DNA of 64,000 nt. It comes from AG25 sp035517615. GTDB taxonomy: Bacteria; Gemmatimonadota; Gemmatimonadetes; Gemmatimonadales; GWC2-71-9. A program made the translations under genes and the position numbers. Positions 32,878-41,892 of the stretch are shown here, one piece after another. Each line of letters opens with the position of its first letter. Positions within the stretch are counted from its first letter, which is position 1. Below the pieces are notes generated by a model. That model was not told the DNA's origin and did not search any database. It saw only the letters and a list, made by a program, of their open reading frames with translations. The stretch is taken from the NCBI GenBank assembly GCA_035517615.1, contig DATIYM010000065.1, positions 1 to 64,000 on the forward strand, in the 5' to 3' direction.

Positions 32878-34345
32878 TCCCCAACTCCCCCCACATCGCA
32901 TCCACGCGCCGCCTGGTCTCCGCGTCCATGACGATCTTGTCGGGCCACTCGCGCGTGAAGCCTTCTTCCTTCCACTTCCGCGTTGCGTCGATCCCCATCT
33001 TGGACCCGAACGTGAACGCGCGGCTCGAGTGATCGAGCACATCGATCGGCCCCATCGTGAACCGGACGTCGCGCTCGGGATCGATGTGATTGAGCGCCAC
33101 CCACCACGCTTCTTTGGGATCGCGGACGTTCACGTCTTTGTCGAGCACCACGATGCATTTCGCGAGCGACATGAGTCCCTGGCCCCACAGCCCATTCATC
33201 ACCTTGTACGCCTGGCCGGGATACTGCTTGTCGATGCTCACGAACACGAGATTGTGAAAGATCCCTTCCGCCGGCATGTGCATGTCCACGATCTCGGGAA
33301 CGGTGAGCTTCAAGAGGGGCAGGAAGATGCGCTCGGTGGCGTGCCCGAGATAGTAGTCCTCCATCGGCGGGCGGCCCACGATCGTGTGCGGGTAGATCGG
33401 ATCCGCACGCATCGTGACGGCGGTGATGTGCACTTTGGGATAGTAGTCCGCCAGCGAGTAGAACCCCGTGTGATCGCCGAACGGCCCCTCGAGCACCAGC
33501 TCATCGCGCGGATCGATGTGGCCTTCCAGCACGACCTCGGCCTCGGCCGGGACCTCAAGCTCGGAAGTGACCGCTTTCGCGAGGCGGACCGGCTCGCGCC
33601 GCAGGAATCCGGCGAAGAGAAACTCATCGATGCTGGGCGGCAGCGGCGCCGAGGCGGCGTAGATGCTCGCGGGATCGCCGCCCAGCGCGATCGCGACGGG
33701 CATGGTCTCGCCCCGGGCGGCGAGCTCGCGCCAGTGCGCGGCGCCCACCTTGTGGCGTTGCCAGTGCATGGCGACCGTGTCCTTGCCGATCACCTGGATG
33801 CGGTACATCCCCACATTCCGGATGCCGCTTCGGGGGTCGCGCGTGATGACTCCCGGCAAAGTGATGTAAGCGCCGCCATCGTCGGGCCAGCATTTCGGAA
33901 TCGGGAGCAGCGACAGATCGATGTCCGAGCCCCGCAGCACGGTTTCCTGGCAGGGCGGCCGGCCACCGCTGGTCCTGGGTGGAAACTTGGCGACCTCGGC
34001 GAGCTGCGGCAGCATGGCGAGCTTGCCGAACAGCGTGTCCGGCACTTTGAGCTCGAGCAGCGCGGTGAGCCGATCGCCGATGTTGTCGAGGCACTCGACG
34101 CCCAGCGCCAGGGCCATGCGCCGTTCCGACCCGAACAGGTTGACCGCCACCGGAACACGCGATGGCGCGCCGTTCATGAGCCGCGGGTGCTCGAACAGGA
34201 GCGCCGGGCCGCCGCCGGAGGATTTCATGCAGCGGTCGGCGATTTCGGTCATCTCGCGGTCGATCGAGACGGCGGGGGCCACGTGGCGCAGCTCGCCCTT
34301 CGCTTCGATGGCCGCGATGAAGGCCCGAAGGTTATCGAGTGCCAT
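32867..34345 (-). CDS. ubiD: UbiD-family decarboxylase of quinone synthesis
   Basis: From ATG 34345 (MALDNLRAFIAAIEAKGELR) the protein has 492 residues. UbiD marks are ALLFEHPRLMNG, GGAYITLPGVITRDP, NVGMYRIQVIGKDTVAMHWQ, EVVLEGHIDPRDELVLEGPFGDHTGFYS, and DPIYPHTIVGRPPMEDYYLG. The Glu-Arg-Glu catalytic set is consistent with these parts. It decarboxylates the prenylated aromatic acid using prenylated FMN from UbiX. The start overlaps the menG end by 14 bases. Confidence 0.94.
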   Translation of the reverse strand: MALDNLRAFIAAIEAKGELRHVAPAVSIDREMTEIADRCMKSSGGGPALLFEHPRLMNGAPSRVPVAVNLFGSERRMALALGVECLDNIGDRLTALLELKVPDTLFGKLAMLPQLAEVAKFPPRTSGGRPPCQETVLRGSDIDLSLLPIPKCWPDDGGAYITLPGVITRDPRSGIRNVGMYRIQVIGKDTVAMHWQRHKVGAAHWRELAARGETMPVAIALGGDPASIYAASAPLPPSIDEFLFAGFLRREPVRLAKAVTSELEVPAEAEVVLEGHIDPRDELVLEGPFGDHTGFYSLADYYPKVHITAVTMRADPIYPHTIVGRPPMEDYYLGHATERIFLPLLKLTVPEIVDMHMPAEGIFHNLVFVSIDKQYPGQAYKVMNGLWGQGLMSLAKCIVVLDKDVNVRDPKEAWWVALNHIDPERDVRFTMGPIDVLDHSSRAFTFGSKMGIDATRKWKEEGFTREWPDKIVMDAETRRRVDAMWGELGIEL

Positions 34346-35063
34346 GATGAATGGCGCAGATGCCGCCCGACAGTCGCTCGAAGTCCACCTGCCGGAACCC
34401 CGCGCGCTCGATCCGCTCCGCCAGGGCTTCGGGCTCGGGGAACGCCCGCACCGACTCTGGCAGGTAGCTATAGGCGTCTCTATGTTTCGACACCGCACGC
34501 CCAATGGCGGGCAGGAGCCGCTGGAAATAGAACAGATAGAGCGCGCGCAGCGCGGCGTGGCGTGGCGTGGCAAATTCGAGCACCACGAACCGGGCGCCCC
34601 GTTTCAGCACCCGCGCCGCCTCACGGAGTCCCACATCCAGATTCGCCAGATTCCGCATCCCGAACGCGACCATGGCGCCGTCGAAACGGGCGTCGGCGAA
34701 CGGCAGCAGCAGGGCGTCGGCTCCCACCGGGGAGAGACGCGGGCCTTTATACTTGCCGCGCGCCAGCATCGGGACCACGAAATCCGCGCCAATCACGCGC
34801 CCGCGAAACGCGTTCTGGGCGGCGAGCGTCGCAGCGAGATCGAGTGTGCCGGCGCAGAGATCGAGATAGGCGCCGGCCGGCGCCCGCTCCCAGCCGAGCC
34901 GGCGAACCGCCGCCTGGCGCCAGCGGCGGTCGGTGTTGAGGCTCAACAGGTGGTTCAGGAAGTCATAGCGCGGCGCGATGGCGGTGAACATGCCGCGCAC
35001 GTAAGAGCGCTTCGTCTCGCCACCATCGACTCGAGCTACGTCCAGAGCGGGAGACGGCGTCAT
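34332..35063 (-). CDS. ubiE: Demethylmenaquinone/ubiquinone methyltransferase
   Basis: From ATG 35063 the protein has 243 residues: VRGMFTAIAPRYDFLNHLLS followed by NTDRRWR, the SAM site YLDLCAGTLDLA, GADFVVPMLARGK, and FGMRNLANLDVGLREAARVL, all typical of UbiE/MenG. Position I reads DLCAGT instead of DVATGT. It catalyses the last C-methylation of the quinone ring. It is the first gene of the quinone operon and is divergent from the sigma-factor gene. Confidence 0.93.
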   Translation of the reverse strand: MTPSPALDVARVDGGETKRSYVRGMFTAIAPRYDFLNHLLSLNTDRRWRQAAVRRLGWERAPAGAYLDLCAGTLDLAATLAAQNAFRGRVIGADFVVPMLARGKYKGPRLSPVGADALLLPFADARFDGAMVAFGMRNLANLDVGLREAARVLKRGARFVVLEFATPRHAALRALYLFYFQRLLPAIGRAVSKHRDAYSYLPESVRAFPEPEALAERIERAGFRQVDFERLSGGICAIHHGTR

Positions 35064-35115
35064 AAGCGCGAAAGATAGACCGTCCAACCTGACCGCCGCC
35101 AGCGACGCGGACGTC

Positions 35116-35673
35116 GTGGCGGAGGCGAAACGAGGGCGCGAAGCGGCGTACCGAGAGCTGGTGCGGCGCTACGAGCGCCCGATTTTTTCGTTGTTGTATC
35201 GCATGGTGCGCGATCGCGCGCTGGCGGAAGACCTGGCGCAAGAAACCTTCGTCAAGGCGCTGAACGGCATCGCCTCATACCGGACGGAATACAAGTTCTC
35301 GTCGTGGATCTTCAAGATCGCGAACAACACGGCGATCGATCAGCTCCGCAAACGCAGCATCGAAACCCGCTCCATCGATGGCGCGCCCAACGCGATGACG
35401 GCCGACGCGCGCGCCGCGAGCGCGTTTCAGCTCCCGGACCCGCGCCAGAGCCCGCTCGCGGAGGTCGAATCCCGCGAATTAGGGGGCGCGATCGAGCGGG
35501 CCATCGCTCGGCTGCGCCCCGAGTACCGCGCCTGCATACTGCTGCGCCATGTCGAGGGACACCCATACGAGCAGATCGCCGAGATCCTGGATCTGCCGCT
35601 CGGCACCGTGAAGACGTACATCCACCGTGCACGCAACGAATTGCGCGCCCTGCTGCAGGACCGGCGCGATTGA
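35116..35673 (+). CDS. ECF-family RNA polymerase sigma factor
   Basis: The protein has 185 residues from GTG 35116. Region 2 is AYRELVRRYERPIFSLLYRM to DLAQETFVKALNGIASYRTE and YKFSSWIFKIANNTAIDQLR; region 4 is LRPEYRACILLRHVEGHPYE with LPLGTVKTYIHRARNELRAL. In-frame sequence upstream (LTAASDADVVAEAKRG) looks like the usual N terminus, so the real start may be the CTG at 35089. The next gene is a zinc anti-sigma factor, which probably holds it inactive. Targets are unknown. Confidence 0.9.
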   Translation: MAEAKRGREAAYRELVRRYERPIFSLLYRMVRDRALAEDLAQETFVKALNGIASYRTEYKFSSWIFKIANNTAIDQLRKRSIETRSIDGAPNAMTADARAASAFQLPDPRQSPLAEVESRELGGAIERAIARLRPEYRACILLRHVEGHPYEQIAEILDLPLGTVKTYIHRARNELRALLQDRRD

Positions 35674-35707
35674 AACCCCGACCCGCTCCCACGCGTAAGA
35701 GCACACC

Positions 35708-35956
35708 ATGAGCGACAAGCACACCGCACATCTGACCCCCGAAGAAGTGGAACAGTGGGCTGAAGGTCTGCTTCCGGCCGCCCGGGCCATTCATCTGTCG
35801 CAGTGCGACACGTGCCTCACAGCGGCTGAACGTGAGCGCCAGCTGTTTCTCGAGCTGTCCAATCTCGAACACCTCGCGCCGCGCCCTGGATTCGCCGATC
35901 GCGTCATCGATCAGGTGCACATCGAGACACCCGCGGAAGAACGCGAGCAACGCTAG
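35708..35956 (+). CDS. Zinc-binding anti-sigma factor-like protein
   Basis: This 82-residue protein has HLTPEEVEQWAEGLLPAARA followed by IHLSQCDTCL, the HxxxCxxC zinc site of ZAS-type anti-sigma factors, and then a short helical tail. There is no membrane segment, so it is a soluble regulator that may release the sigma factor under redox or zinc-related stress. It starts 34 bases after the sigma-factor stop. Confidence 0.82.
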   Translation: MSDKHTAHLTPEEVEQWAEGLLPAARAIHLSQCDTCLTAAERERQLFLELSNLEHLAPRPGFADRVIDQVHIETPAEEREQR

Positions 35957-36021
35957 AGCGCCGTCGTAGACCGAGGCTGATAGCGAAAAGCACGCCCGCA
36001 GGTTATCTCCTTAGTGCAGCA

Positions 36022-37038
36022 ATGAAGCTCATTCGATTCGCTACACTCGCATTCGGCATCTGCTGCCTTCCCGTTCCAGCCTCGAGCCAGACAGCCGGCA
36101 CCGGGTTCATCCAGCCGTGTCTCGCCTCGGCGGCCGATGAGTCTCCCGTTTACCCGACGTCGGTGTTTCCGAGCGCGGTCGGGGAAATCGACGTGGCGTT
36201 CCGTCTGGCGGACGGGGAGCGGTACTCGCGTCTCCAGGCGTCCTGGATCGCGGTCGACGTGGGGAAGGCCTTCCCCCCCAACGAGGTGCTGGGGACGACG
36301 AACCTGGACTTGAATCCCGGAAACACGACCGGCGTGTTCCGCTATCAGCTCGATTGGTTCCCACCCGGCCGCTATCGCGTCGACATCACCGCCGACGGAC
36401 GCCCGTGGAAATCGACCGAGCTGCGCGTCGTGCCGGACGTCCGGGGTCTGCGCGAGCTCTCCGCCTTGATGCCGCTGTCAAAGGGGATGGTGTGGACGTA
36501 CCGGTTCGTGCAGGAGGCAGGCGAGATCACGAAAAGCGCCGAGCCGCCTCCGGGCGCGACGCTTGATGCCGATGGTCGCGTACGCGCCACGGTCACCGCG
36601 ACACTCGCCAAGATCGATGGCGAGCACGCTCATGTGAGCTGGGCGCGCGGCGGGGTGCCATTCTCGGAAGAATGGTGGGAATTCGGTCACTCGGGCATCG
36701 CCGCCGTGAAGCGCACGGCGACGGACGAGTCAGTCATCTTCGACCCCCCGCAAATCTTCTTTCCCTGGCCGGTGGTCATGGGCTCCGAGTGGCAGTACGT
36801 CTCCCGCGACCAGAGCGTACGCCAGAGCTATCGGATCTGGGGCCCCGTCCCCGTCAAGGGACCGAATGGCGAGGCGCCGGGCTACATCGTGCTCGTCGTG
36901 CAGAAGAGCCCGCTGGCCATGACGAGCGTCGAACGCGATTACTTGCCCGGCGTGGGAATGGTCCGATCGCTGGCGATCGCGGGCTTCGGGACCGAAACGG
37001 TCGATCGGGAAGAGCTGGTGCTCATGCGGGTCGAGTAA
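36022..37038 (+). CDS. Exported protein of unknown function
   Basis: The 338-residue protein has a signal sequence (MKLIRFATLAFGICCLPVPA to SSQ), a beta-rich domain with YRVDITADGRPWKSTELRVV, and a second part starting MPLSKGMVWTYRFVQEAGEI that resembles the DUF-type WxYxx domains of bacterial surface proteins (later GSEWQYVSRDQS and DYLPGVGMVRSLA). I cannot name a function. It lies downstream of the sigma/anti-sigma pair and could be a target. Its 3' end overlaps the convergent SAM-hydrolase gene by 17 bases. Confidence 0.65.
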   Translation: MKLIRFATLAFGICCLPVPASSQTAGTGFIQPCLASAADESPVYPTSVFPSAVGEIDVAFRLADGERYSRLQASWIAVDVGKAFPPNEVLGTTNLDLNPGNTTGVFRYQLDWFPPGRYRVDITADGRPWKSTELRVVPDVRGLRELSALMPLSKGMVWTYRFVQEAGEITKSAEPPPGATLDADGRVRATVTATLAKIDGEHAHVSWARGGVPFSEEWWEFGHSGIAAVKRTATDESVIFDPPQIFFPWPVVMGSEWQYVSRDQSVRQSYRIWGPVPVKGPNGEAPGYIVLVVQKSPLAMTSVERDYLPGVGMVRSLAIAGFGTETVDREELVLMRVE

Positions 37039-37783
37039 CCCGCGCCCGTACCTCCATCCCAAGTTTCCCGCCCAGCAGCGCAGCCGCGCTGCCTTCGCGC
37101 ACCGCCACCTCGAGCGTACCGCCACTGCCGATCAGGGCGACGAGCTCACCCTGCCCTACGTCGCCGAACGTCCGGTAGAGCGGCCCCACATCCCGGTCGC
37201 CGACCGTTACCCGCGCGCCTGCGTCGAGCCCCGCACCGGGGATATTCGTCACCAGCGTACCGAATCGATCGATATAGACAACCTGGCCGATGATCGTGCT
37301 CCCTTCGGCGCGGGCCGCCGGCCGTTCGAGGCGCACGGGATCCTTGATGGCATGACCGAGGTGCGGCAGGGCCGTGCCGTTCGCGAGCTGCGCCGCGGCC
37401 GGCGCGAACACGTCGCGAGCGTGAAACGTGGGCGAGACGCCGGGCGGGATCGGGAGCTCCACGAACCGCGTCTCGGGCGGTAACGCGGACAAGAGGCCGT
37501 TATCGGGAGCGACGAAGAACTGCCCGCCCGACTCGGCCGCGAGCGCGCGGCGCGACGTGCCCACGCCGGGATCGACAATCACGACGTGCACGGTCCCGCG
37601 CGGGAACCGCTGCCACACGCGCGCGAGGATGTACTGCGCGCTCGCGATGTCTCCCGGTGGGACCTCGTGCGTTACGTCGATCAACAACGCCGGGTGCGCC
37701 TGCGACGCGAGCACCGCTTTCAGCTCCGCGACGTAGCTGTCGCGGGTGCCGAAATCGGTGAGCAACGTGATGATCGTGGCCAT
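37022..37783 (-). CDS. SAM hydroxide adenosyltransferase (DUF62 family)
   Basis: From ATG 37783 the protein has 253 residues: ITLLTDFGTRDSYVAELKAV, DVTHEVPPGDIASAQYIL, HVVIVDPGVGTSRRALA, FVAPDNGLLSAL, and YIDRFGTLVTNIP. These are the conserved parts of the family that hydrolyses S-adenosylmethionine to adenosine and methionine; fluorinases are a side branch and lack this context. The start overlaps the MATE gene stop (TAATG). Confidence 0.9.
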   Translation of the reverse strand: MATIITLLTDFGTRDSYVAELKAVLASQAHPALLIDVTHEVPPGDIASAQYILARVWQRFPRGTVHVVIVDPGVGTSRRALAAESGGQFFVAPDNGLLSALPPETRFVELPIPPGVSPTFHARDVFAPAAAQLANGTALPHLGHAIKDPVRLERPAARAEGSTIIGQVVYIDRFGTLVTNIPGAGLDAGARVTVGDRDVGPLYRTFGDVGQGELVALIGSGGTLEVAVREGSAAALLGGKLGMEVRARVTRPA

Positions 37784-39141
37784 TACACGTGCGCCCCGAC
37801 GGTCGGCGCCGGCGACGCGGCCCGAAACCACGAGGCCCTGGTCCAGAACACCGTCATGGCGATGCCGCGCGCGACGGCAGTGGTCGAGAGCGCGAGCCAC
37901 ACGCCGAACAGCCCGATGGCCGACGACCACCAGCCCGCGAGCGGCAAGCGGAGACAGGTGAGCACTGTACTCACGAGCTGCGGCCGGAGGGTGTAGCCGG
38001 CGCCCGCGAGCGCCCCCTCGTAAATCAGCTCGAAGGTTTGCCCGACCTGCGCGAACGCGATGACCCGCAGGTACATGCTCGCGTCGTCGATCACGGCGGG
38101 ATCGCGCGTGAAGATCGACGCCAGCGTGCGCGGCACGAGCAGGAACGCCAGCGCCACGGGCACGGTGGCCGCGAGACAGTAGCGCACCGTCAGGCGCACG
38201 GCTTCGCGCGCCCGCCCGTCGAGGCCGGCCCCCAGGTTCTGTCCCACGAGCGCGGACGCGGACAGCGCGCAGCCGGATATCGCCATGAACCCCAACCCCT
38301 CCACCTTGTGACCGATCCCGAGCGCGGCGAGCGCGGCGGTGCCAAACCGGGATGTGAACCGCGTGAGCCAGATGTAAATGATCGACAGGAGGACGCCCGC
38401 GAGCGAGAGCGGCGCACCGATGCGAAGCATGGTGGGAATGGCGCTCCATTCAGGCGCCTCGAACCGCACCAGCCCGCGCCGGAGCGCCAGCACGATCCCG
38501 ATCAGGCACGCGGTCCCACGCACCATGACCGACGCGAGCGCCGCCCCCTCGACACCGAGCCGGGGAAACGGCCCTAACCCTGCGATGAGCAGCGGATCGA
38601 GACTGATCGACAACAGCACCGATCCCGCGAGCAGAAAAAATGGCGTCCGGGTGTCACCGGATGCGCGGAACGTGGCTTCTACCGCGAAGAACGCGAATAC
38701 CAGCGGGCCGCCCACGAGCCAGGTGCCGAGGTATTGATGCCCGAGCCGCGCGACCTCGGGCGGGACCGTCATGAGACGGAACAACGGATCCATGAGTCCG
38801 AGTCCCAAGAGACTCACGCCGAGTCCGGCGACGAGCGCATACGGGATCGCGGCCGCCGCCGCGCGCGCGGCGTGCTCGGCCCGCCCCGCTCCGTGACGCC
38901 GGGCCGCGACGGCGATCAATCCCGTTTCCACCATCTCCCCCAGATTGAGGAGGATCCAGATGTAGAACCCGCCAGTCGAAACGGCGGCGAGCGCGGCGGG
39001 ACCGATGATCCGCCCGACCCAGATGCTGTCGATCAGATTGAACGAGAAGTGGCACGCCATCATGGCGACCGCGGGGAGGGCGAGTCGCACGATCGCCGGG
39101 CGCAGCGGGCCGACGGTGAGCGCGCCGGGATGCGAGGTCAC
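37783..39141 (-). CDS. MATE-family efflux transporter
   Basis: The 452-residue protein has twelve hydrophobic segments. Family traits are NLIDSIWVGRIIGPAALAAV in the first bundle, SGDTRTPFFLLAGSVLL, and GALAGAGYTLRPQLVSTVLT in the second. MATE proteins export cationic drugs or metabolites with H+ or Na+. The substrate is unknown. It lies between mrp (21 bases upstream) and the SAM hydrolase gene, so all three are likely cotranscribed. Confidence 0.9.
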   Translation of the reverse strand: MTSHPGALTVGPLRPAIVRLALPAVAMMACHFSFNLIDSIWVGRIIGPAALAAVSTGGFYIWILLNLGEMVETGLIAVAARRHGAGRAEHAARAAAAAIPYALVAGLGVSLLGLGLMDPLFRLMTVPPEVARLGHQYLGTWLVGGPLVFAFFAVEATFRASGDTRTPFFLLAGSVLLSISLDPLLIAGLGPFPRLGVEGAALASVMVRGTACLIGIVLALRRGLVRFEAPEWSAIPTMLRIGAPLSLAGVLLSIIYIWLTRFTSRFGTAALAALGIGHKVEGLGFMAISGCALSASALVGQNLGAGLDGRAREAVRLTVRYCLAATVPVALAFLLVPRTLASIFTRDPAVIDDASMYLRVIAFAQVGQTFELIYEGALAGAGYTLRPQLVSTVLTCLRLPLAGWWSSAIGLFGVWLALSTTAVARGIAMTVFWTRASWFRAASPAPTVGAHV

Positions 39142-39162
39142 GAAACGCGCGAAGGGGAAGGG

Positions 39163-40236
39163 CTAGTCGGCGCGCGCGGCCAAGATTGCGGCAACGCGAC
39201 CAGCGATATCGCGCAGCGCGATGGCGGCGGGCGATTGCGGCTCGGCGGCCACAATGGGACGGCCCGCGTCCGCGAGGTTCGCCATCTGTGCCTGGAGCGG
39301 CACCTGACCGATCAGCGGCACCCCCAGCTCGTCGGCCAGGCGCTTGCCTCCCCCGGACAGAAACACATCGGTGCGCTCGTTGCAGTGCGGGCAGACGAAA
39401 TAACTCATGTTTTCGACCACGCCGATCACGGGAACGCTCACGCGCTCGAACATCTTCGCGCCGCGCAGGCTGTCGCCCACCGCCATCTCCTGCGGCGTGG
39501 TGACGATGAGCGCGCCGCGCAGCTGGATCGACTGGGCCAGAGAGAGCTGGGCATCGCCGGTGCCGGGCGGCAGATCGACGAGGAAATAATCGAGCTCGCC
39601 CCAATCCACGTCGCGCAGAAATTGCTGAATGATTTTCATGATGATCGGCCCGCGCCAGATGGCAGGGGCGTCGCGCTCGACGAGGAAGCCCAGCGACATG
39701 AGCTTCACCCCGTGCCCCGAGAGCGGCTGAATCTTTCCTTCGTGTACTTCGGGCTTGCGGTCCACGCCCATCATGCGCGGGATGTTCGGCCCGTAGATGT
39801 CCCCATCCATGAGGCCAACGCGCGCTCCCGCTTCCGCGAGCGCCACCGCAAGATTGGCGGACACAGTCGACTTCCCCACGCCGCCCTTGCCGGACGAGAT
39901 GGCGAGCACACGCCCCAGGTTCGGCTGCTCGATCGGTGTGGGCGGCGGCGGAACACCCGCGGCCCGCGCCTGGGTGCGCGCCTGGTCGGCCGCGGGGCTC
40001 GTGACATTCACGGTCACGCTCGTGACCCCCGGGATGGCCCGCACGGCTTTCCGCGCCTCGCGCACGAGCGAGCCCGGATCCTCCCGCGTGAGGAGGATGT
40101 TCAGGCTGACCGCGCCGGCGTCATCGACCCGTAAGTCCTTCACCATCCCCGCCGCCACGATGTCCTGCGACAACCGGGGATTGATGATGCCGCCCAGCAC
40201 GCGCTCGACGCGGGTCTGCAGTGGTTCCTGAGCCAT
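39163..40236 (-). CDS. mrp: Mrp/ApbC-type iron-sulfur cluster carrier ATPase
   Basis: The 357-residue protein has an N-terminal DUF59/MIP18 domain (~1-95), then the deviant Walker A VLAISSGKGGVGKSTVSANL, DGDIYGPNIPRMMG, VDLPPGTGDAQLSL, TTPQEMAVGDSLRGAKMF, and ENMSYFVCPHCNERTDVF with the CxxC that binds the cluster at the dimer interface. It transfers 4Fe-4S clusters to target proteins. It is the first gene of the run with MATE and the SAM hydrolase. Confidence 0.94.
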   Translation of the reverse strand: MAQEPLQTRVERVLGGIINPRLSQDIVAAGMVKDLRVDDAGAVSLNILLTREDPGSLVREARKAVRAIPGVTSVTVNVTSPAADQARTQARAAGVPPPPTPIEQPNLGRVLAISSGKGGVGKSTVSANLAVALAEAGARVGLMDGDIYGPNIPRMMGVDRKPEVHEGKIQPLSGHGVKLMSLGFLVERDAPAIWRGPIIMKIIQQFLRDVDWGELDYFLVDLPPGTGDAQLSLAQSIQLRGALIVTTPQEMAVGDSLRGAKMFERVSVPVIGVVENMSYFVCPHCNERTDVFLSGGGKRLADELGVPLIGQVPLQAQMANLADAGRPIVAAEPQSPAAIALRDIAGRVAAILAARAD

Positions 40237-40260
40237 CGGCGGGAATGTAACTTCGGCGCT

Positions 40261-40707
40261 ATGAGCATGGAGCTTCGGCCATTTGGCGACTCGGACTACG
40301 ATCTGCTGCGCGCGCTCGAGGAGCAGGAAGACGTGTGGGAAAACGTCGGTCCCCTACTGCTCCCGCAGCCCGGCAATCACCTGTTCGCGATCGTCGAATC
40401 CGGTACGGCAATAGGTGTCGGAGGACTCGTGCGCTCGCCCGTGCTCCAGGGGAAGGATTACGAGCTCGTGTGCGCGTTGTTTTCCGAAGCGCAGCTGCGC
40501 GGCCTGGCGCTCAAGGCCTGTCAATTGCTGCTCGAATGGGCGTTTACTTCGGCCAAGATCGAGCGGGTGATCTCGTCGATCGACAATCAGAACGAGGGCG
40601 CGCGCTCGATCGCGGTAAAGCTCGGGATGCGCGAGCTGCCGTCGAACATCCCCGGTCGCACGTTGTACGCGAAGGACCGCTTCCCCCGTTCCGCTTCCCG
40701 GCGTTAA
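40261..40707 (+). CDS. GNAT-family N-acetyltransferase
   Basis: The 148-residue protein has the order of a GNAT domain: DSDYDLLRALEEQEDVW, LFAIVESGTAIGVGGLVRSP, ELVCALFSEAQLRGLALKAC and VISSIDNQNEGARSIAVKLG. The acetyl-CoA loop (normally QxxGxG/A) is weak, AQLRGLA. It resembles RimJ/RimL-type acetyltransferases; substrate unknown. It is divergent from mrp with only 24 bases between starts. Confidence 0.8.
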   Translation: MSMELRPFGDSDYDLLRALEEQEDVWENVGPLLLPQPGNHLFAIVESGTAIGVGGLVRSPVLQGKDYELVCALFSEAQLRGLALKACQLLLEWAFTSAKIERVISSIDNQNEGARSIAVKLGMRELPSNIPGRTLYAKDRFPRSASRR

Positions 40708-40776
40708 TTAGCGCAGGATCACTTCACAGGACTCACTTATGTGCCGGTGCTGTTCCGAGCGGCGAGCTGACGGGCC

Positions 40777-41883
40777 GTGATCGTCGGCGTTCCGAAAGAG
40801 ATCAAGCCCGGCGAGAATCGCGTGGCGCTCGTGCCCGCGGGCGCCGAGGTGCTCGTGAGCGATGGCCACGAGGTGCGAGTCGAGCGCGGTGCTGGAGTGG
40901 GTTCGGGATTCGTGGACGAGGCCTACGAGGCAGTCGGCGCGAAACTCGCGAGCCGTGATGCCAGCTGGGCCGCCGACCTGATTCTCAAGGTCAAAGAGCC
41001 GATCGAGTCGGAGTGGCCGGCGCTCCGGGCCAGCCAGGTGGTGTTTACCTATTTCCACTTCGCCGCGTCCGAGTCGCTCACTCGCGCGCTTATCAAATCA
41101 TGCGCGGTGGCGATTGCGTACGAGACCGTCCAGCTCGATTCAGGTGAGCTGCCCCTGCTCACGCCGATGAGCGAGGTGGCCGGCCGGATGGCCGTGCCCG
41201 AGGGCGCGAAATATCTGGAACGCGTCTATGGCGGCAGCGGGATTTTGCTCGGCGGTGTGCCGGGCGTCATTCCCGCGGAGGTGTTGATCATCGGCGGCGG
41301 CGTGGTCGGCACGCATGCCACGAAAATGGGGGCGGGACTGGGTGCGCACGTCACCTTGCTCGATGTTTCGCTCGATCGGCTGCGCTATCTCTCGGACGTG
41401 CTGCCGGCCAACGTGGACCTGGTCTACTCGAACCGTCACACGATTCTCGAGCAGCTCCGCAAAGCCGACCTCGTGATCGGGGCCGTGCTCGTGCCGGGTG
41501 CGAAAGCCCCCCGGCTCGTGCTGCGCGCGGACCTGAGCCTCATGAAGCCGGGCTCGGTGATCGTGGACGTCGCCGTGGACCAGGGGGGCTGCATCGAGAG
41601 CATTCATCCCACCACGCACGAGAAGCCGATTTACCTGCTCGACGGTATCGTGCACTACGCGGTCGCCAACATGCCGGGCGCCGTCCCACGCACGTCGACA
41701 CTGGCCCTCACCAATGCGACCTTTCCGTACACACGGCGGCTCGCGCGCGAGGGATGGAAGACCGCGTGTCGATCGGACCGCGCGCTGGCGCATGGCTTGA
41801 ACGTAGTCGAAGGCAAAGTGGTGCATCCCGGCGTGGCGGAAGCGTTCGCCATGCCGCTCGTCACGCTCGATGCTAATCGGTAG
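40777..41883 (+). CDS. ald: Alanine dehydrogenase
   Basis: From GTG 40777 the protein has 368 residues: IVGVPKEIKPGENRVALVPA with the substrate Arg, LILKVKEPIESEW, FTYFHFAASESLTRAL with the catalytic His region, PLLTPMSEVAGRMAV, the NAD loop IIGGGVVGTHATKMGAG, and a C-terminal NMPGAVPRTSTLALTNATFP. It interconverts L-alanine and pyruvate with NAD. Length and motifs are normal. The gap before it (40708-40776) shows no further gene. Confidence 0.95.
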   Translation: MIVGVPKEIKPGENRVALVPAGAEVLVSDGHEVRVERGAGVGSGFVDEAYEAVGAKLASRDASWAADLILKVKEPIESEWPALRASQVVFTYFHFAASESLTRALIKSCAVAIAYETVQLDSGELPLLTPMSEVAGRMAVPEGAKYLERVYGGSGILLGGVPGVIPAEVLIIGGGVVGTHATKMGAGLGAHVTLLDVSLDRLRYLSDVLPANVDLVYSNRHTILEQLRKADLVIGAVLVPGAKAPRLVLRADLSLMKPGSVIVDVAVDQGGCIESIHPTTHEKPIYLLDGIVHYAVANMPGAVPRTSTLALTNATFPYTRRLAREGWKTACRSDRALAHGLNVVEGKVVHPGVAEAFAMPLVTLDANR

Positions 41884-41892
41884 AATGACTCG

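Noticed and set aside
37022..37783. Fluorinase
   Set aside because: Fluorinases and SAM hydrolases share the fold, but fluorinases are very rare and occur with organofluorine genes. The context here supports an ordinary SAM hydroxide adenosyltransferase.
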